From the NCBI RefSeq assembly GCF_032823475.1, contig NZ_CP127915.1, forward strand, positions 868,001-932,000: a stretch of DNA of 64,000 nt, in the 5' to 3' direction. Below, piece by piece: positions 8,292 through 17,918 of the stretch. How positions within the stretch are numbered: position 1 is the stretch's first letter; every line of letters starts with the position of its first letter. The notes beneath the pieces are model-generated. The model saw only the letters and a program-made list of their open reading frames with translations. It was not told the DNA's origin and made no database searches. The DNA comes from Acinetobacter sp. SAAs474 (GTDB lineage: Bacteria > Pseudomonadota > Gammaproteobacteria > Pseudomonadales > Moraxellaceae). Both the position numbers and the translations under genes were made by a program.

Positions 8292-9110
8292 TCATAGCTG
8301 ATAATCAATAATTACCGGTGCATGATCACTAAACCATTGTTCTTTATATACCCATGCATTGAGCGTACGTGTTTGCCAATCAGGGGAACAGGCATGATAA
8401 TCAATTCTCCATCCGACATTTTTAGCACGGGCCTGTCCGCGATTAGACCACCATGAATACAGTTCGGCTTCTTTGCGTACTTCGCGAAAGGTATCAACAT
8501 AACCTAAATCATCATAAATATAATCGAGCCATGCACGTTCATGAGCTAAGCAACCAGAAGATTTTTGATTGCCCGACCAATTTTTAATATCAATACGTTT
8601 ATGGACAATATTGTAATCACCACAGACAATAATCGATTTATTTTGCTCACGCCATTGCTTTAGAATTTGCCCATATTGTTCTAAAAAATGGTCTTTACGT
8701 GCCTGTGCTTCATCTCCAGACGAGCCTGAAGGCAAGTAGAGTGAGCAAATAAAAACATTTTGATTTAAACCCAAATCAAATTCTGCTGCAATAAAGCGAC
8801 CTTGTGAATCTGCAAGTTCAAAACCTAAGCCATCTGTTATGGAAACAAAAGGCAGGCGACTATAAATTGCGGTACCTGCATACCCTGCACGTTCTGCTGG
8901 GAATAGATGGGTGAACCAGCCTTCAGGCTTAAATTTATCGGTCCATTGTGTATGGGTGATCCGACTTTCCTGTATACATACAACATCTGCATCAGCTTGT
9001 TCCAACCACTCAAGCAAACCTTTAGTGACAGAAGCACGTAGTCCATTGACATTAATCGATACAACACGAAGAATTTTTTGATCACTTGGATAGCTACTCT
9101 TTGGTATCAT
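8292..9110 (-). CDS. xth: Exodeoxyribonuclease III
   Basis: 272-residue AP endonuclease and 3'-5' exonuclease of the ExoIII/APE1 family, acting in base-excision repair. Catalytic signatures are in order: the metal ligand N20 in SINVNG, E48 in CIQES, D165/N167 in GDYNIVH and D262-H263 in WFSDHAP. The length is normal. It is divergent from pyrE, and the two start codons are only 40 bp apart, so their promoters overlap each other or the coding regions. The GGA-rich RNA lies just downstream on the same strand and appears to have its own start. Confidence 0.96.
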   Translation of the reverse strand: MIPKSSYPSDQKILRVVSINVNGLRASVTKGLLEWLEQADADVVCIQESRITHTQWTDKFKPEGWFTHLFPAERAGYAGTAIYSRLPFVSITDGLGFELADSQGRFIAAEFDLGLNQNVFICSLYLPSGSSGDEAQARKDHFLEQYGQILKQWREQNKSIIVCGDYNIVHKRIDIKNWSGNQKSSGCLAHERAWLDYIYDDLGYVDTFREVRKEAELYSWWSNRGQARAKNVGWRIDYHACSPDWQTRTLNAWVYKEQWFSDHAPVIIDYQL

Positions 9111-9150
9111 GCGCAGGTCTTACCTCAATTTATCAGTTTTGGAGCACCTC

Positions 9151-9801
9151 ATGATATCGTCAGCTCAATTTAATCCACAAGCTTTCATCGAACTTGCCTT
9201 ATCGAGAGGTGTGCTTAAATTTGGTGAGTTTACTTTAAAATCAGGCCGTGTGAGTCCTTATTTTTTTAATGCTGGATTATTAAATGATGGTGAAGCATTA
9301 TCATTACTTGCATCCGGTTATGCCGACAAGCTGATGCAGTGTCAAGGGGTTGAAGTTGTTTTTGGCCCAGCCTATAAAGGGATCCCTTTTGTTGCGGCAA
9401 CAGCCGTTGCACTATCACAAAATCATGGTGTGAGTGTACCTTGGGGCTTTAATCGTAAAGAAGCCAAAGATCATGGTGAAGGCGGTGTATTGGTTGGTGC
9501 AGCAGTGCAAGGAAAACGTGTCTGGATCATTGATGATGTGATTACTGCAGGTACAGCAATTCGTGAAGTGGTTAAAATTCTACAACATGCAGGGGCAGAA
9601 ATTGCAGGTGTTTTGGTTGCTTTGGATCGTCAAGAAAAAGGACAAAGTGGCTTATCTGCGATTCAAGAAGTACAGCAAGAATTAAATATTCCTGTACATG
9701 CTTTAATTACCATGACGGATTTAATGGACTTTCTACAGCAAGCGGGCCAGCACGATGCTTTACTCAAAATGCAAGCATATCGTACTCAGTATGGTATTTA
9801 A
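9151..9801 (+). CDS. pyrE: Orotate phosphoribosyltransferase
   Basis: 216-residue enzyme that joins orotate and PRPP to form OMP in pyrimidine synthesis. The PRPP loop is visible as [16 protein letters not shown] near residues 119-134, and the substrate regions [18 protein letters not shown] and [11 protein letters not shown] are conserved. The start at 9151 is supported by GGAG 6-9 nt upstream and by the family N-terminus; the frame from 9109 would overlap xth. The following 1.6 kb holds no intact gene. Confidence 0.96.
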   Translation: MISSAQFNPQAFIELALSRGVLKFGEFTLKSGRVSPYFFNAGLLNDGEALSLLASGYADKLMQCQGVEVVFGPAYKGIPFVAATAVALSQNHGVSVPWGFNRKEAKDHGEGGVLVGAAVQGKRVWIIDDVITAGTAIREVVKILQHAGAEIAGVLVALDRQEKGQSGLSAIQEVQQELNIPVHALITMTDLMDFLQQAGQHDALLKMQAYRTQYGI

Positions 9802-9821
9802 TTTTGCACTTTTGTTATTTC

Positions 9822-9898
9822 GCTTAACTTGATACAAGTCAGTATGCTATCCATCTCGATTGAGGGTGAATCTTCAGTGTGGCGAATATCAAGTTAGC
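9822..9898. repeat. Long-loop inverted repeat downstream of pyrE
   Basis: GCTTAACTTGATA at 9822-9834 and TATCAAGTTAGC at 9887-9898 are complementary apart from one bulged T, with a ~52-nt loop. It could be a folded 3' UTR of pyrE or a relic element; there is no U-tract. Confidence 0.45.
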
Positions 9899-9962
9899 TG
9901 ACTTCATTTGATGATGCTTGCCTTTGTGTAGATTGAAATCGAATTAAAATGGCGATATAACA

Positions 9963-10168
9963 TAAAAAAACTCAGCCTATCTCGGCTGAGTTTTTATTTT
10001 TTATTATTAAAATTGCGTTTAAGCAATCTATAACTAACCTCATAATTGATTATTTTATTTATTTCATTATTTTTTTTATTAAAGTCATTATATATTTTTC
10101 GGATCATAGAACGATTGGTCGATATCTGAAATTAATGTCAGCCAAATAATCGTGCTGGTTAAAAATAG
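9963..10168. repeat. Imperfect direct repeat, copy A (with terminator hairpin)
   Basis: About 206 bp that recur in similar form at 11153-11358. Each copy begins with a CTCAGC...GCTGAG hairpin flanked by A and T runs (9965-9995 here), a bidirectional terminator that can serve pyrE. On the minus strand both copies share a lysine- and asparagine-rich frame (STNRSMIRKIYNDFNKKNNE here, ending NFNNKK and a stop). This copy has no start codon for that frame. It looks like a duplicated 3' gene end or small element that has drifted. Confidence 0.7.
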
Positions 10169-10236
10169 CACTGCAAGTTTTTAAGTGTCTGTTAAACAAT
10201 ATTAAAGTATTTTTTGATTAAAAATTTAGTGCATAA

Positions 10237-10362
10237 TATTTTATTGAGATTTATACCCAATATGCCGACCCAAAATATGATCGTGCTCAAGCTGCCTATT
10301 CAGCAGCTCATGCATCCCTACGGGATACACATGCTGATGATATGGGGCTATTAAAGTATTAA
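10237..10362 (+). pseudogene. Unrecognised coding remnant
   Basis: A short frame without a start codon, reading YADPKYDRAQAAYSAAHASL and on to GLLKY-stop, is less AT-rich than its surroundings and looks like the C-terminal tail of a lost gene. I do not recognise the family. It lies between the two copies of the direct repeat. Confidence 0.3.
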
Positions 10363-10433
10363 AGACTACCAAGAGTGCCTTTTCAGTATATTCGTGCCCG
10401 TAAAATAGATAGTTAACTTGCTGGTTGGAAAAA

Positions 10434-10508
10434 ATGAAATTCCTGAAGGGGATTGTATTTCTAATCCACTATGTAGCTGGTTGCAATGATAGTTTCCAAT
10501 CCAGATGA
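10434..10508 (+). CDS. Possible 24-residue lipoprotein-like peptide or gene remnant
   Basis: ATG at 10434 opens a 24-codon frame, MKFLKGIVFLIHYVAGCNDS and four more residues. It has a basic start, a hydrophobic core and a VAGC lipobox, as in entericidin-like peptides. The ribosome site is weak (GGA 5-7 nt upstream) and the surrounding DNA looks decayed, so it may be chance or a truncated relic. Confidence 0.2.
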   Translation: MKFLKGIVFLIHYVAGCNDSFQSR

Positions 10509-10784
10509 GTAAATATCACATGGCCACTTCTGCATCGGGTGTATTATGTAAATATAAATATATTCATTCAGCCACCTCCTTGTTTTATGAGCTAAGAATT
10601 GGCGTTGTAGAGACATGAACACCGTATGATTGTGTGAATGTGCATGATTGATGGAGCAATATAACAATCGCCATTATTTATCAGCTATTTAAACAACAGT
10701 AGTCGCTGAGAGACAACACCAAAACGTCGTTCCATACGCTGTATCAGCATATTAGACCATGAATTAAATTTAGGTTTAGAGTAT

Positions 10785-10816
10785 AAAAAAACCCCGACAT
10801 CCTGTCGGGGTTTTTT
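10785..10816. terminator. Strong bidirectional terminator in the gene-poor region
   Basis: CCCCGACA at 10792-10799 pairs with TGTCGGGG at 10803-10810 around TCC, with an A7 run before and a T6 run after. No intact gene ends here, so it probably terminated a gene that has decayed, or an unseen transcript. Confidence 0.85.
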
Positions 10817-11152
10817 GTATTGGATCACTAAGCTTACTCCTGTTGAGCTTCACATTCCTGGTGCATGAACGTTTTATCGTTGTTTTATGTTCCGGAACAT
10901 CCTGTTCTCTGCATAAGTTCATCATAGAAAATTTGTGATCGAGTGTATATGGGTTAAATCCGTAAATCGTTGTGCGTTTAGGCGTACAAAATTGTCTAAA
11001 TTTTACCCATGTATTGGTATTGGAACTGCTCAGTAGTATGGGTAGATCATGATATGTATGTTAATCAGTACATAAAATCAGCCAACCGTACAAATTATGC
11101 AATCATGGGGTTAAACAGGATTTCAGTGATTGATCATATAGCGACATATGAA
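10817..11152. other. Gene-free sequence between terminator and repeat copy B
   Basis: No credible frame with a ribosome site. It appears to be degraded sequence. Nothing else was recognised. Confidence 0.5.
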
Positions 11153-11358
11153 ATAAAAAAACTCAGCCATCCAAGCTGAGTTTTTACTTTTTTTATTATT
11201 AAAATTGCATTTAAGCAATCTATGACTTACCTCATTGTTAATTATTTTATTTATTTGATTGTTATTTTTATTAATTCGATTATATCTGTTTTGCATAATA
11301 TAACGATTGGTAAACATCGGAAAGCAATGTCAGCAATTGCCTACACTTGGTTAAAAAA
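11153..11358. repeat. Imperfect direct repeat, copy B (with terminator hairpin)
   Basis: Partner of 9963-10168. It opens with AAAAAAACTCAGC and GCTGAGTTTTT (terminator, 11154-11185) and then follows copy A base by base with substitutions and small indels as far as a shared TTTTAACCA. On the minus strand it starts with an ATG (11317) and reads MFTNRYIMQNRYNRINKNNN, continuing beyond NFNNKK where copy A stops. There is no ribosome site before that ATG, so I do not call it a gene. Confidence 0.7.
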
Positions 11359-11423
11359 AGATCAATATAGCTATCTCATGATAAAATAAACGATTGTTTA
11401 TGATATCTGTCTTGGTCTTATTG

Positions 11424-11445
11424 AGGGTGCTATGCATAGCACCCT
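11424..11445. terminator. Perfect 22-bp palindrome after the DUF1090 gene
   Basis: AGGGTGCTATGCATAGCACC plus CT is fully self-complementary and lies 4 bp beyond the stop of the minus-strand gene. There is no U-tract, so it is a 3' hairpin or weak terminator. Confidence 0.5.
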
Positions 11446-11449
11446 ACCA

Positions 11450-11836
11450 TTATTGTGTTTTAAGTTGCTGTTGTGCATGATTCAATTCTGCTTGTGCTTT
11501 TGCCAGTTTTTTCTCTTTTTCGATGATTTTATCCGTATTGGCGAGGCTTTTTTGCTCTGCTAACTCAGCTTGAAGTTTGGCAACTTTGTGTGCTTTTTCT
11601 TGTACTTTTTGTTGGCGTTTCTGCTGAAGATGATCATCATTACAATACTGACGATTACGCTCTAAGGCACGTTGTAAGCCTTGAATTTGTGCTGTGTTGT
11701 TGGCTTTTTCTGCATATTTAAGCTGTGTTGCAATCTGTTGTCTTTTGGCTTCACAGCCGTGAGGGGTTTGTGCTTGCGCACTTATACTGAATATTGTACC
11801 TAAGCTGAAAATCATCATTAATGGACTCAATTTCAT
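11450..11836 (-). CDS. DUF1090 family periplasmic protein (YqjC-like)
   Basis: 128-residue secreted protein. A Sec signal peptide ends SAQA|QT near residue 22. The mature part starts GCEAKRQQIATQL, has the paired family cysteines (C28, and C65 in NRQYCND), and then a long charged helix rich in K, Q, E and A that should form a coiled coil. This is the DUF1090/YqjC pattern; function is unknown. It stands alone with a hairpin directly behind it. Confidence 0.85.
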   Translation of the reverse strand: MKLSPLMMIFSLGTIFSISAQAQTPHGCEAKRQQIATQLKYAEKANNTAQIQGLQRALERNRQYCNDDHLQQKRQQKVQEKAHKVAKLQAELAEQKSLANTDKIIEKEKKLAKAQAELNHAQQQLKTQ

Positions 11837-12204
11837 GGCTATTTCCTTTAAAAAAGATTTAAATTATTGTGCAGTATAAGATGTTTTATTCGCTTAGCGA
11901 CCCAGTCGGTGCTGGAGAAATAGTCGATTCTTAAATCATGGCACGATATCGGTTGTCATCACAATGATCATTTTATGGCTGCGATGTTTATTAAAGTCAA
12001 GTCTTAGTGATTGTAGATGAGATGATCGTACTTTCAATAATTCTGACTTAAGCTGTACTTAAAATGCTCAAAATTTAATGCTATAGGTCACCTTTTGATG
12101 TTGTTTTGATCGTTTGATTAAATAAAATTCTTTATGAGCAACCGAAAAGAAATGTTCAATCTCCGTTATACTTATTTTAATACTAGTTAAAAAGAGCAAT
12201 CCAT
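11837..12204. other. 368-bp divergent intergenic region, DUF1090 gene / gshB
   Basis: No gene. A TATACT-like -10 near 12166-12171 (within CCGTTATACTTAT) is a plausible gshB promoter, about 35 nt before the start codon, without a clear -35. Nothing else was recognised. Confidence 0.5.
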
Positions 12205-13149
12205 ATGCGTATTCTGGTGGTGATGGACCCAATTGAACAGGTTAATTTAAAAAAAGATTCGACTATGGCAATGCTTTGGGCTGCATCACGTCGAGGACAT
12301 GAATTGGGCTATGCATTACAGCAAGATTTATATATTGATCAAGGTAAAGCTTTTGCATTGACTGCTGCATTACAGGTTTTTGAAGATCCTGCACATTATT
12401 ATGCGTTAGCTGAACGAAAAAAAGAGTCATTGGCAACCTATGATGTGATCTTGATGCGTAAAGATCCTCCTTTTGATATGAACTTTATTTATAGTACGTA
12501 TATTTTGGAACAGGCAGAACGGGAAGGTGTCTGGATTATTAATAAACCACAGAGTTTAAGAGACTGTAATGAAAAATTATTTGCTACACAGTTTCCTGAA
12601 TTACAAGTTCCCACTTTGGTTAGCTCACAACATGTGTTGATCCGTGAATTTATTGATCAACATCAAGATGTCATCGTTAAGCCGCTGGATGGTATGGGCG
12701 GAATGGGCATTTTTCGCCTCACCGCGACAGGTGCCAATATTGGATCAACTTTAGAAATGTTGACGCAGATGGGGCAGCAACCGATTATGGCGCAACGCTA
12801 TATTCCTGAAATTGTGGATGGTGATAAGCGTATTCTGATGATTAATGGTGAAGCAGTACCATACTGTTTAGCACGTATTCCACAGCAGGGTGAGACACGT
12901 GGTAATTTGGCAGCAGGTGGTCGAGGTGAAGCACGTCCTTTAACTGAAAAAGATCAAGCTATCGCTGCTAAAATTGGTCCTTTTTTACGTGAAAAAGGTT
13001 TGGTATTCGTCGGTTTGGATGTGATTGGTGATTATGTCACTGAGATTAATGTAACCAGTCCAACCTGTATTCGTGAAATTGATGCGCAATTTGGCACATC
13101 GATTGCCGATCGTCTATTTGATGTTTTAGAACAAGGACGAGGCAAATAG
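12205..13149 (+). CDS. gshB: Glutathione synthetase
   Basis: 314-residue ATP-grasp ligase that joins gamma-glutamylcysteine and glycine, the second step of glutathione synthesis. It starts MRILVVMDPIEQVNLKKDST, the family N-terminus. The ATP-grasp elements are VIVKPLDGMGGMGIFR near residues 155-170, GDKRILMINGE, and the C-terminal DVIGDYVTEINVTSPTCIRE with the metal-binding E-N pair. The ribosome site AAAGAG precedes the ATG. It is followed by a 310-bp gap and then murG. Confidence 0.97.
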   Translation: MRILVVMDPIEQVNLKKDSTMAMLWAASRRGHELGYALQQDLYIDQGKAFALTAALQVFEDPAHYYALAERKKESLATYDVILMRKDPPFDMNFIYSTYILEQAEREGVWIINKPQSLRDCNEKLFATQFPELQVPTLVSSQHVLIREFIDQHQDVIVKPLDGMGGMGIFRLTATGANIGSTLEMLTQMGQQPIMAQRYIPEIVDGDKRILMINGEAVPYCLARIPQQGETRGNLAAGGRGEARPLTEKDQAIAAKIGPFLREKGLVFVGLDVIGDYVTEINVTSPTCIREIDAQFGTSIADRLFDVLEQGRGK

Positions 13150-13459
13150 CCCCATGATGGCCTAATATCATTAGCCATGAGCACGAGTTGAACTCACTTG
13201 CGTTCATGGCGTTATTTTTGTATGGTGTTTGATCTGCAATGATGATGTTAAAGTGAAATCTAAATAGATCGTCATCACAAACGGTGTGCTTTTTTATCGG
13301 TGCATAAAAAAACGAGTTGAAATTGTTATAACAGTAGAAAAAACCAATCAAATGCTTTGTGAAAAGAAGTAAATAAACTTTAAAGGCTATGCGTTTGTGA
13401 TTACAATTGAATGCTAATGAAGAGTTTTACTCGCCTGATTGAAGTTGAAGAAATAGACC
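13150..13459. other. 310-bp intergenic region gshB-murG
   Basis: Contains an imperfect hairpin just after gshB (ATGGCCTAAT pairing with ATTAGCCAT, 13156-13178) and no frame. The murG promoter is not obvious. Nothing else was recognised. Confidence 0.45.
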
Positions 13460-14557
13460 GTGACCGAAGTTCATAAAAAACAGCCGAAACATGTCATGAT
13501 GATGGCCGCAGGTACTGGTGGACATGTTTTCCCGGCATTGGCGGTTGCACAACAATTGCAACAGCAAGGTATTCAAGTATCTTGGCTTGCAACGCCCTCT
13601 GGTATGGAAAATAGATTGCTGAAAAATCATTCTATTCCAATTTATCAAATTGATATTCAAGGTGTGCGCGGTAATGGATTGGTTCGAAAATTAGTTGCGC
13701 CATTTAAAATTTTAAAAGCAACCTTAAGTGCCATGCGTTATATGAAAAAATTGAATATTGACGCTGTGGCCGGCTTTGGTGGCTATGTTGCTGGCCCTGG
13801 TGGTCTTGCGGCACGTGTGTTGGGTATACCGGTATTGATTCATGAGCAAAATGCAGTGGCAGGATTTACCAATACTCAACTCTCCAACATTGCGAAAACA
13901 GTATGTCAGGCATTTCCTGATACTTTTCCTGAAAGTCCTAAATTGGTCACCACTGGTAATCCTGTACGTCAAGAAATTGCTGACATTTTAAATCCATCTT
14001 GGCGCTATCAACAGCGTGAACAGGCTGGTGAAGCATTGCGTATTTTGATTGTTGGTGGCTCATTAGGGGCAAAAGCACTGAATGACTGCATACCTCAAGC
14101 ATTAAAACAACTGGATATACCTTTAAATGTTTATCATCAGTGTGGACAAAATCAGCAACAAGCCACACAAGCACATTATCAAGATAAGCCAGCTTCGTTA
14201 AAGGTAGAAGTACAGCCTTTTATTGAGGATATGGCAGCGGCTTATTCGAGTGCTGACTTAATTATTTGTCGTGCTGGTGCATTGACGGTCACTGAAATTG
14301 CGACCGCAGGTATTGCGGCTGTATTTATTCCTTTACCGACAGCCGTTGATGATCATCAAACGGCTAATGCTCAGTTTTTAGCTCAAGTCAATGCGGCTAA
14401 AATTTGTCCTCAAGCCAATATGACACCTGAATCCCTAAAAGAAATTTTAGCCCCGTTGATGAATCGTCAATTATTGTCTGAAATGGCAGTGAAAGCACGT
14501 CAACATGCTCAACCCGATGCAACCCAACGTGTAGTTGGTTTAATTCAAGAATTGTAA
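13460..14557 (+). CDS. murG: UDP-GlcNAc:undecaprenyl-PP-MurNAc-pentapeptide GlcNAc transferase
   Basis: 365-residue GT28 glycosyltransferase that converts lipid I to lipid II on the inner face of the cytoplasmic membrane. The N-terminal glycine-rich GTGGHVFPALAVA loop, GFGGYVAGPGG and IHEQNAVAG in the acceptor half, and RAGALTVTEIATAG (UDP-GlcNAc-binding) in the C-terminal half are all present. The start is a GTG at 13460 with a weak site, giving MTEVHKKQPKHVMMMAAGTG as in related proteins. It opens the murG-murC-ddl-ftsQ-ftsA-ftsZ series; murC begins 12 nt after it. Confidence 0.97.
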   Translation: MTEVHKKQPKHVMMMAAGTGGHVFPALAVAQQLQQQGIQVSWLATPSGMENRLLKNHSIPIYQIDIQGVRGNGLVRKLVAPFKILKATLSAMRYMKKLNIDAVAGFGGYVAGPGGLAARVLGIPVLIHEQNAVAGFTNTQLSNIAKTVCQAFPDTFPESPKLVTTGNPVRQEIADILNPSWRYQQREQAGEALRILIVGGSLGAKALNDCIPQALKQLDIPLNVYHQCGQNQQQATQAHYQDKPASLKVEVQPFIEDMAAAYSSADLIICRAGALTVTEIATAGIAAVFIPLPTAVDDHQTANAQFLAQVNAAKICPQANMTPESLKEILAPLMNRQLLSEMAVKARQHAQPDATQRVVGLIQEL

Positions 14558-14569
14558 TTCGAGTAACCT

Positions 14570-16015
14570 ATGTCATCTAGTCCAGCTGATCAAGCAAAAA
14601 AATTAATTAAAGTACCTGAAATGCGTCGTATTAAGCATATTCATTTTGTGGGCATTGGCGGTGCAGGGATGTGTGGCATTGCAGAGGTTTTAAAGAACCA
14701 AGGTTATCAAGTATCGGGTTCTGACATTAAAACATCTAAAACGACTGCACAATTGCAAGAAAATGATATTCAGGTGTATATCGGGCATCAAGCTGAAAAT
14801 ATTAAAGATGCTGATGTACTGGTGGTTTCAACTGCAATTGATCCAGAAAATCCAGAAGTTAAAGAAGCGATTAATAATCGTATTCCTGTAGTACGTCGTG
14901 CAGAAATGTTGGGTGAGTTAATGCGTTATCGTCATGGTATCGCGGTTGCAGGTACGCATGGTAAAACCACAACAACCAGTCTCGTGACCTGTATGTTGGC
15001 TGAAGAAAACTTAGACCCAACCTATGTGATTGGGGGGTTACTCAATCGTACTGGTGTTAATGCTGCATTAGGTGCAAGTCGCTATATCGTTGCTGAAGCC
15101 GATGAATCTGATGCTTCTTTCTTACATTTGCAGCCAATGGCCACTATTGTAACGAATATTGATGCCGATCATATGGATACCTATGGCGGCAGCTTTGATG
15201 TTTTAAAAGATACTTTTGTACAGTTTTTACAAAAATTACCATTTTATGGTTTGGCCGTCGTATGTGGTGATGATGCAAATATTCGTGAAATTATGCCACG
15301 AATTGGTCGTCCACTTTTAACCTATGGTTTTAATGAAGATAATGACATTCGTGCTGTAGATGTTGATCAAGATGGCATGCAAACACACTTTACAGTACTG
15401 CGCAAAGGTTCTGAGCCGCTTCGTGTTACCATCAATCAGCCTGGTTTGCATAATGTACTTAATGCCTTGGCTGCAATTGGTATTGCAACAGATGAAGGTG
15501 TTTCAGATGGTGCGATTTGTCGCGCTTTAGAAGGATTTAGTGGTGTAGGGCGTCGTTTTCAGGTTCAAGGTGAGTTTGAGCTTGGTGATGGGAATATCAA
15601 GTTGGTTGATGATTATGGCCATCATCCTAAAGAAGTTGAAGCAACCATTAAGGCTGCACGTCAAAGTCATCCCGATCGCCGTTTGGTTATGATGTTCCAG
15701 CCACACCGTTTTAGTCGTACACGTGACTGTTTTGATGATTTTGTCGATGTATTGTCTACGGTTGATCAACTTCTACTGCTGGATGTGTATCCTGCCGGAG
15801 AAAAACCAATTGTCGGGGCAGATAGTCGCGCATTAGCACGCAGTATTCGTTTACGTGGTCAGGTTGAACCGATTTTAATTGATTTAAGTGATGCCAGTTT
15901 ACAGAATGTCATGAACAATGTATTGCAATCTGGTGATTTGTTACTGACTCAGGGAGCAGGAAATGTGGGTGCTATTTCGCTTGAATTGGCACAGCATGGT
16001 TTATATTTAAAATAA
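14570..16015 (+). CDS. murC: UDP-N-acetylmuramate--L-alanine ligase
   Basis: 481-residue Mur ligase that adds L-alanine to UDP-MurNAc, the first step of stem-peptide synthesis. The UDP-binding [17 protein letters not shown] motif is near residues 25-41, the ATP P-loop [10 protein letters not shown] near 127-136, the [12 protein letters not shown] carbamate/Mg region near 180, and [14 protein letters not shown] near 346-359. The length is typical. Tight spacing to murG (12 nt) and ddl (55 nt) supports one operon. Confidence 0.97.
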   Translation: MSSSPADQAKKLIKVPEMRRIKHIHFVGIGGAGMCGIAEVLKNQGYQVSGSDIKTSKTTAQLQENDIQVYIGHQAENIKDADVLVVSTAIDPENPEVKEAINNRIPVVRRAEMLGELMRYRHGIAVAGTHGKTTTTSLVTCMLAEENLDPTYVIGGLLNRTGVNAALGASRYIVAEADESDASFLHLQPMATIVTNIDADHMDTYGGSFDVLKDTFVQFLQKLPFYGLAVVCGDDANIREIMPRIGRPLLTYGFNEDNDIRAVDVDQDGMQTHFTVLRKGSEPLRVTINQPGLHNVLNALAAIGIATDEGVSDGAICRALEGFSGVGRRFQVQGEFELGDGNIKLVDDYGHHPKEVEATIKAARQSHPDRRLVMMFQPHRFSRTRDCFDDFVDVLSTVDQLLLLDVYPAGEKPIVGADSRALARSIRLRGQVEPILIDLSDASLQNVMNNVLQSGDLLLTQGAGNVGAISLELAQHGLYLK

Positions 16016-16070
16016 TCACGCGATGTGATTATGATGACATCAATTGTTGATAAAATTTAAGGATGTAAAT

Positions 16071-17000
16071 GTGACAAATGCTTCTAAATTCGGCAAAGTT
16101 GCCGTGTTGTTTGGTGGTAAATCTGCTGAGCGTGAGGTGTCATTAGACAGTGGTCAAGCCGTATTAGAAGCATTATTACGTTCGGGTATAAATGCTGAAG
16201 GATTTGATCCACAAGCGCGTAGTATTACAGAGCTGGTAGACTATGATCGCGCGTTTATTGTATTACATGGACGTGGTGGAGAGGATGGCCAAATTCAGGG
16301 TGCCTTAGAGTGGTTAAATGTGCCTTATACCGGTACAGGTGTGCAAGGCTCTGCCATTGGTATGGATAAGGTTAAGACCAAGCAAATTTGGCAAGGTTCT
16401 GAATTACCAACGGCACCGTATCGTATTGTTAGTCAAGATTCGGATTTACAGGCTATCGTGGATTCAATTGGCTTACCTTTTATTCTTAAGCCTGTACATG
16501 AAGGCTCAAGTATTGGCATGAGTAAGGTTGAGAAACTAGAAGATTTTGCAACAGCTTTAGCCAAAGCGGCACAGCATGACGCTGTGGTGATGGCTGAAAA
16601 ATGGGTGACTGGTCGTGAATTCACGATTGTGATTTTAAATGGTCAGGCCTTACCTGTTATTCGTTTACAACCACCACAAGATGTGGCTTTTTATGATTAT
16701 GAAGCCAAATATAATCGTAATGATGTGGAATATGGTATTCCCTGCGGTTTAACGGCAGATGAGGAAAAAGTACTACAAGCTTTGAGCTTAAAAGCTTTTC
16801 AGGCCGTCGGGGCAAGTGGTTGGGGACGTATTGATGCCATGCAAGATGAAGCCGGAAATTTTTGGTTATTAGAAGTGAATACCGTACCAGGAATGACGAG
16901 CCATTCTTTAGTTCCTAAAGCAGCCAATGCGATTGGCTATAATTTTGATGACTTATGTGTTGCTATTCTTGAGCAAACATTAGCACAATCGGCATCGTAA
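16071..17000 (+). CDS. ddl: D-alanine--D-alanine ligase
   Basis: 309-residue ATP-grasp ligase making the D-Ala-D-Ala dipeptide for UDP-MurNAc-pentapeptide. Signatures are KVAVLFGGKSAEREVSLDSG at the start, HGRGGEDGQIQGALE near residues 64-78, the ATP-binding KPVHEGSSIGMSKV segment, and the Mg-binding LLEVNTVPGMTSHS. I place the start at the GTG at 16071, 6-10 nt after AAGGA, rather than the TTG at 16044, because this gives the family N-terminus. ftsQ follows after 2 nt. Confidence 0.95.
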   Translation: MTNASKFGKVAVLFGGKSAEREVSLDSGQAVLEALLRSGINAEGFDPQARSITELVDYDRAFIVLHGRGGEDGQIQGALEWLNVPYTGTGVQGSAIGMDKVKTKQIWQGSELPTAPYRIVSQDSDLQAIVDSIGLPFILKPVHEGSSIGMSKVEKLEDFATALAKAAQHDAVVMAEKWVTGREFTIVILNGQALPVIRLQPPQDVAFYDYEAKYNRNDVEYGIPCGLTADEEKVLQALSLKAFQAVGASGWGRIDAMQDEAGNFWLLEVNTVPGMTSHSLVPKAANAIGYNFDDLCVAILEQTLAQSAS

Positions 17001-17002
17001 TT

Positions 17003-17857
17003 ATGGCTCAACTTCCCACTTCAATACGTCGTAAAAAAGCGGCAGTAACTTCAATCCATGAAAAGCCACCAACTCGTGCAGAAAAGTGGGCCAATATGGG
17101 TGGATGGCTATTGCTGCTGGTTGCTATTGTGATATTGGCAATGGGGCTATTTGGTTTATATCGTGTGATGACGGATGCCAAAATTGCCAATCTTGAAGTG
17201 GTGGGTGGTCAATCGGCACAGGAGCGTGAAAAAGTAGAAAAATATGTTGCGCCGATGATTAAGCATAATTATTTCACCTCAGATTTAAAGCAGATTCGTG
17301 ATAAAACACTGGAATTGCCTTGGGTGGATAGTGTGGTGGTATCGCGATCATGGCCAAATTCCATTCGTATTCGTATTGTGCCTAAACATGCCATTGCGCG
17401 CTGGGGTACAGGGCGTTTATTGAGTGATAACGGTGATATCTTTAGCGAAGTGATTGCGAAAAATAATCAGCAGTTACCACTGCTTCATGGGCCAATACGT
17501 CAAGCCAAGACCATGATGCGACGTTATAATGAAATTAATCAGCTCTTTTTACCAGTCAATTTACGTTTAAAAGAATTGTATTTAACAGACCGTATGACAT
17601 GGTTTATGCAATTTGATTCAGGTCTGCGCGTCATTGTTGATCAAGAACAAATGATGAGTAAATTACAGCGCTTGAGTTATTTGGCACAAAATGATTTAAA
17701 ACCTGTATGGAATCAAATTGCTGCGATTGATCTTCGTTATCGTAATGGCATGGCAATACAGTGGAAAAATGCCACAGCACCTAAAATAATAAATGGTCGT
17801 TTTGTTGTAACATTAAGTGACCCAGCCGTTGCCAATCTAGCAACGGTACAGCCATAA
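17003..17857 (+). CDS. ftsQ: Cell division protein FtsQ
   Basis: 284-residue bitopic divisome protein. A basic cytoplasmic tail (~35 residues with RRKKA) is followed by one membrane helix (WLLLLVAIVILAMGLFGLYRV, ~34-54). A POTRA domain comes next (IANLEVVGGQSAQEREKVEK), then the FtsQ beta domain with WVDSVVVSRSWPNSIRIRIV and a C-terminal strand region. It links early and late division proteins by binding FtsL and FtsB. The start lies 2 nt after the ddl stop, so translation is probably coupled. No ftsL or ftsB is in the window. Confidence 0.94.
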   Translation: MAQLPTSIRRKKAAVTSIHEKPPTRAEKWANMGGWLLLLVAIVILAMGLFGLYRVMTDAKIANLEVVGGQSAQEREKVEKYVAPMIKHNYFTSDLKQIRDKTLELPWVDSVVVSRSWPNSIRIRIVPKHAIARWGTGRLLSDNGDIFSEVIAKNNQQLPLLHGPIRQAKTMMRRYNEINQLFLPVNLRLKELYLTDRMTWFMQFDSGLRVIVDQEQMMSKLQRLSYLAQNDLKPVWNQIAAIDLRYRNGMAIQWKNATAPKIINGRFVVTLSDPAVANLATVQP

Positions 17858-17918
17858 TAACAGGCTTGAAAATAAAGGCTTTAAGCCATAAATTAAACAT
17901 TTGTAATGGTAGTAAATA

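Noticed and set aside
10461..10667. Minus-strand 68-residue frame in the decayed region
   Set aside because: His/Tyr/Ile-rich composition, no ribosome site and no recognisable domain; likely chance.
11123..11317. Minus-strand 64-residue frame over repeat copy B called as a gene
   Set aside because: It runs through a terminator hairpin and has no ribosome site; treated as part of the repeat and listed only as a finding.
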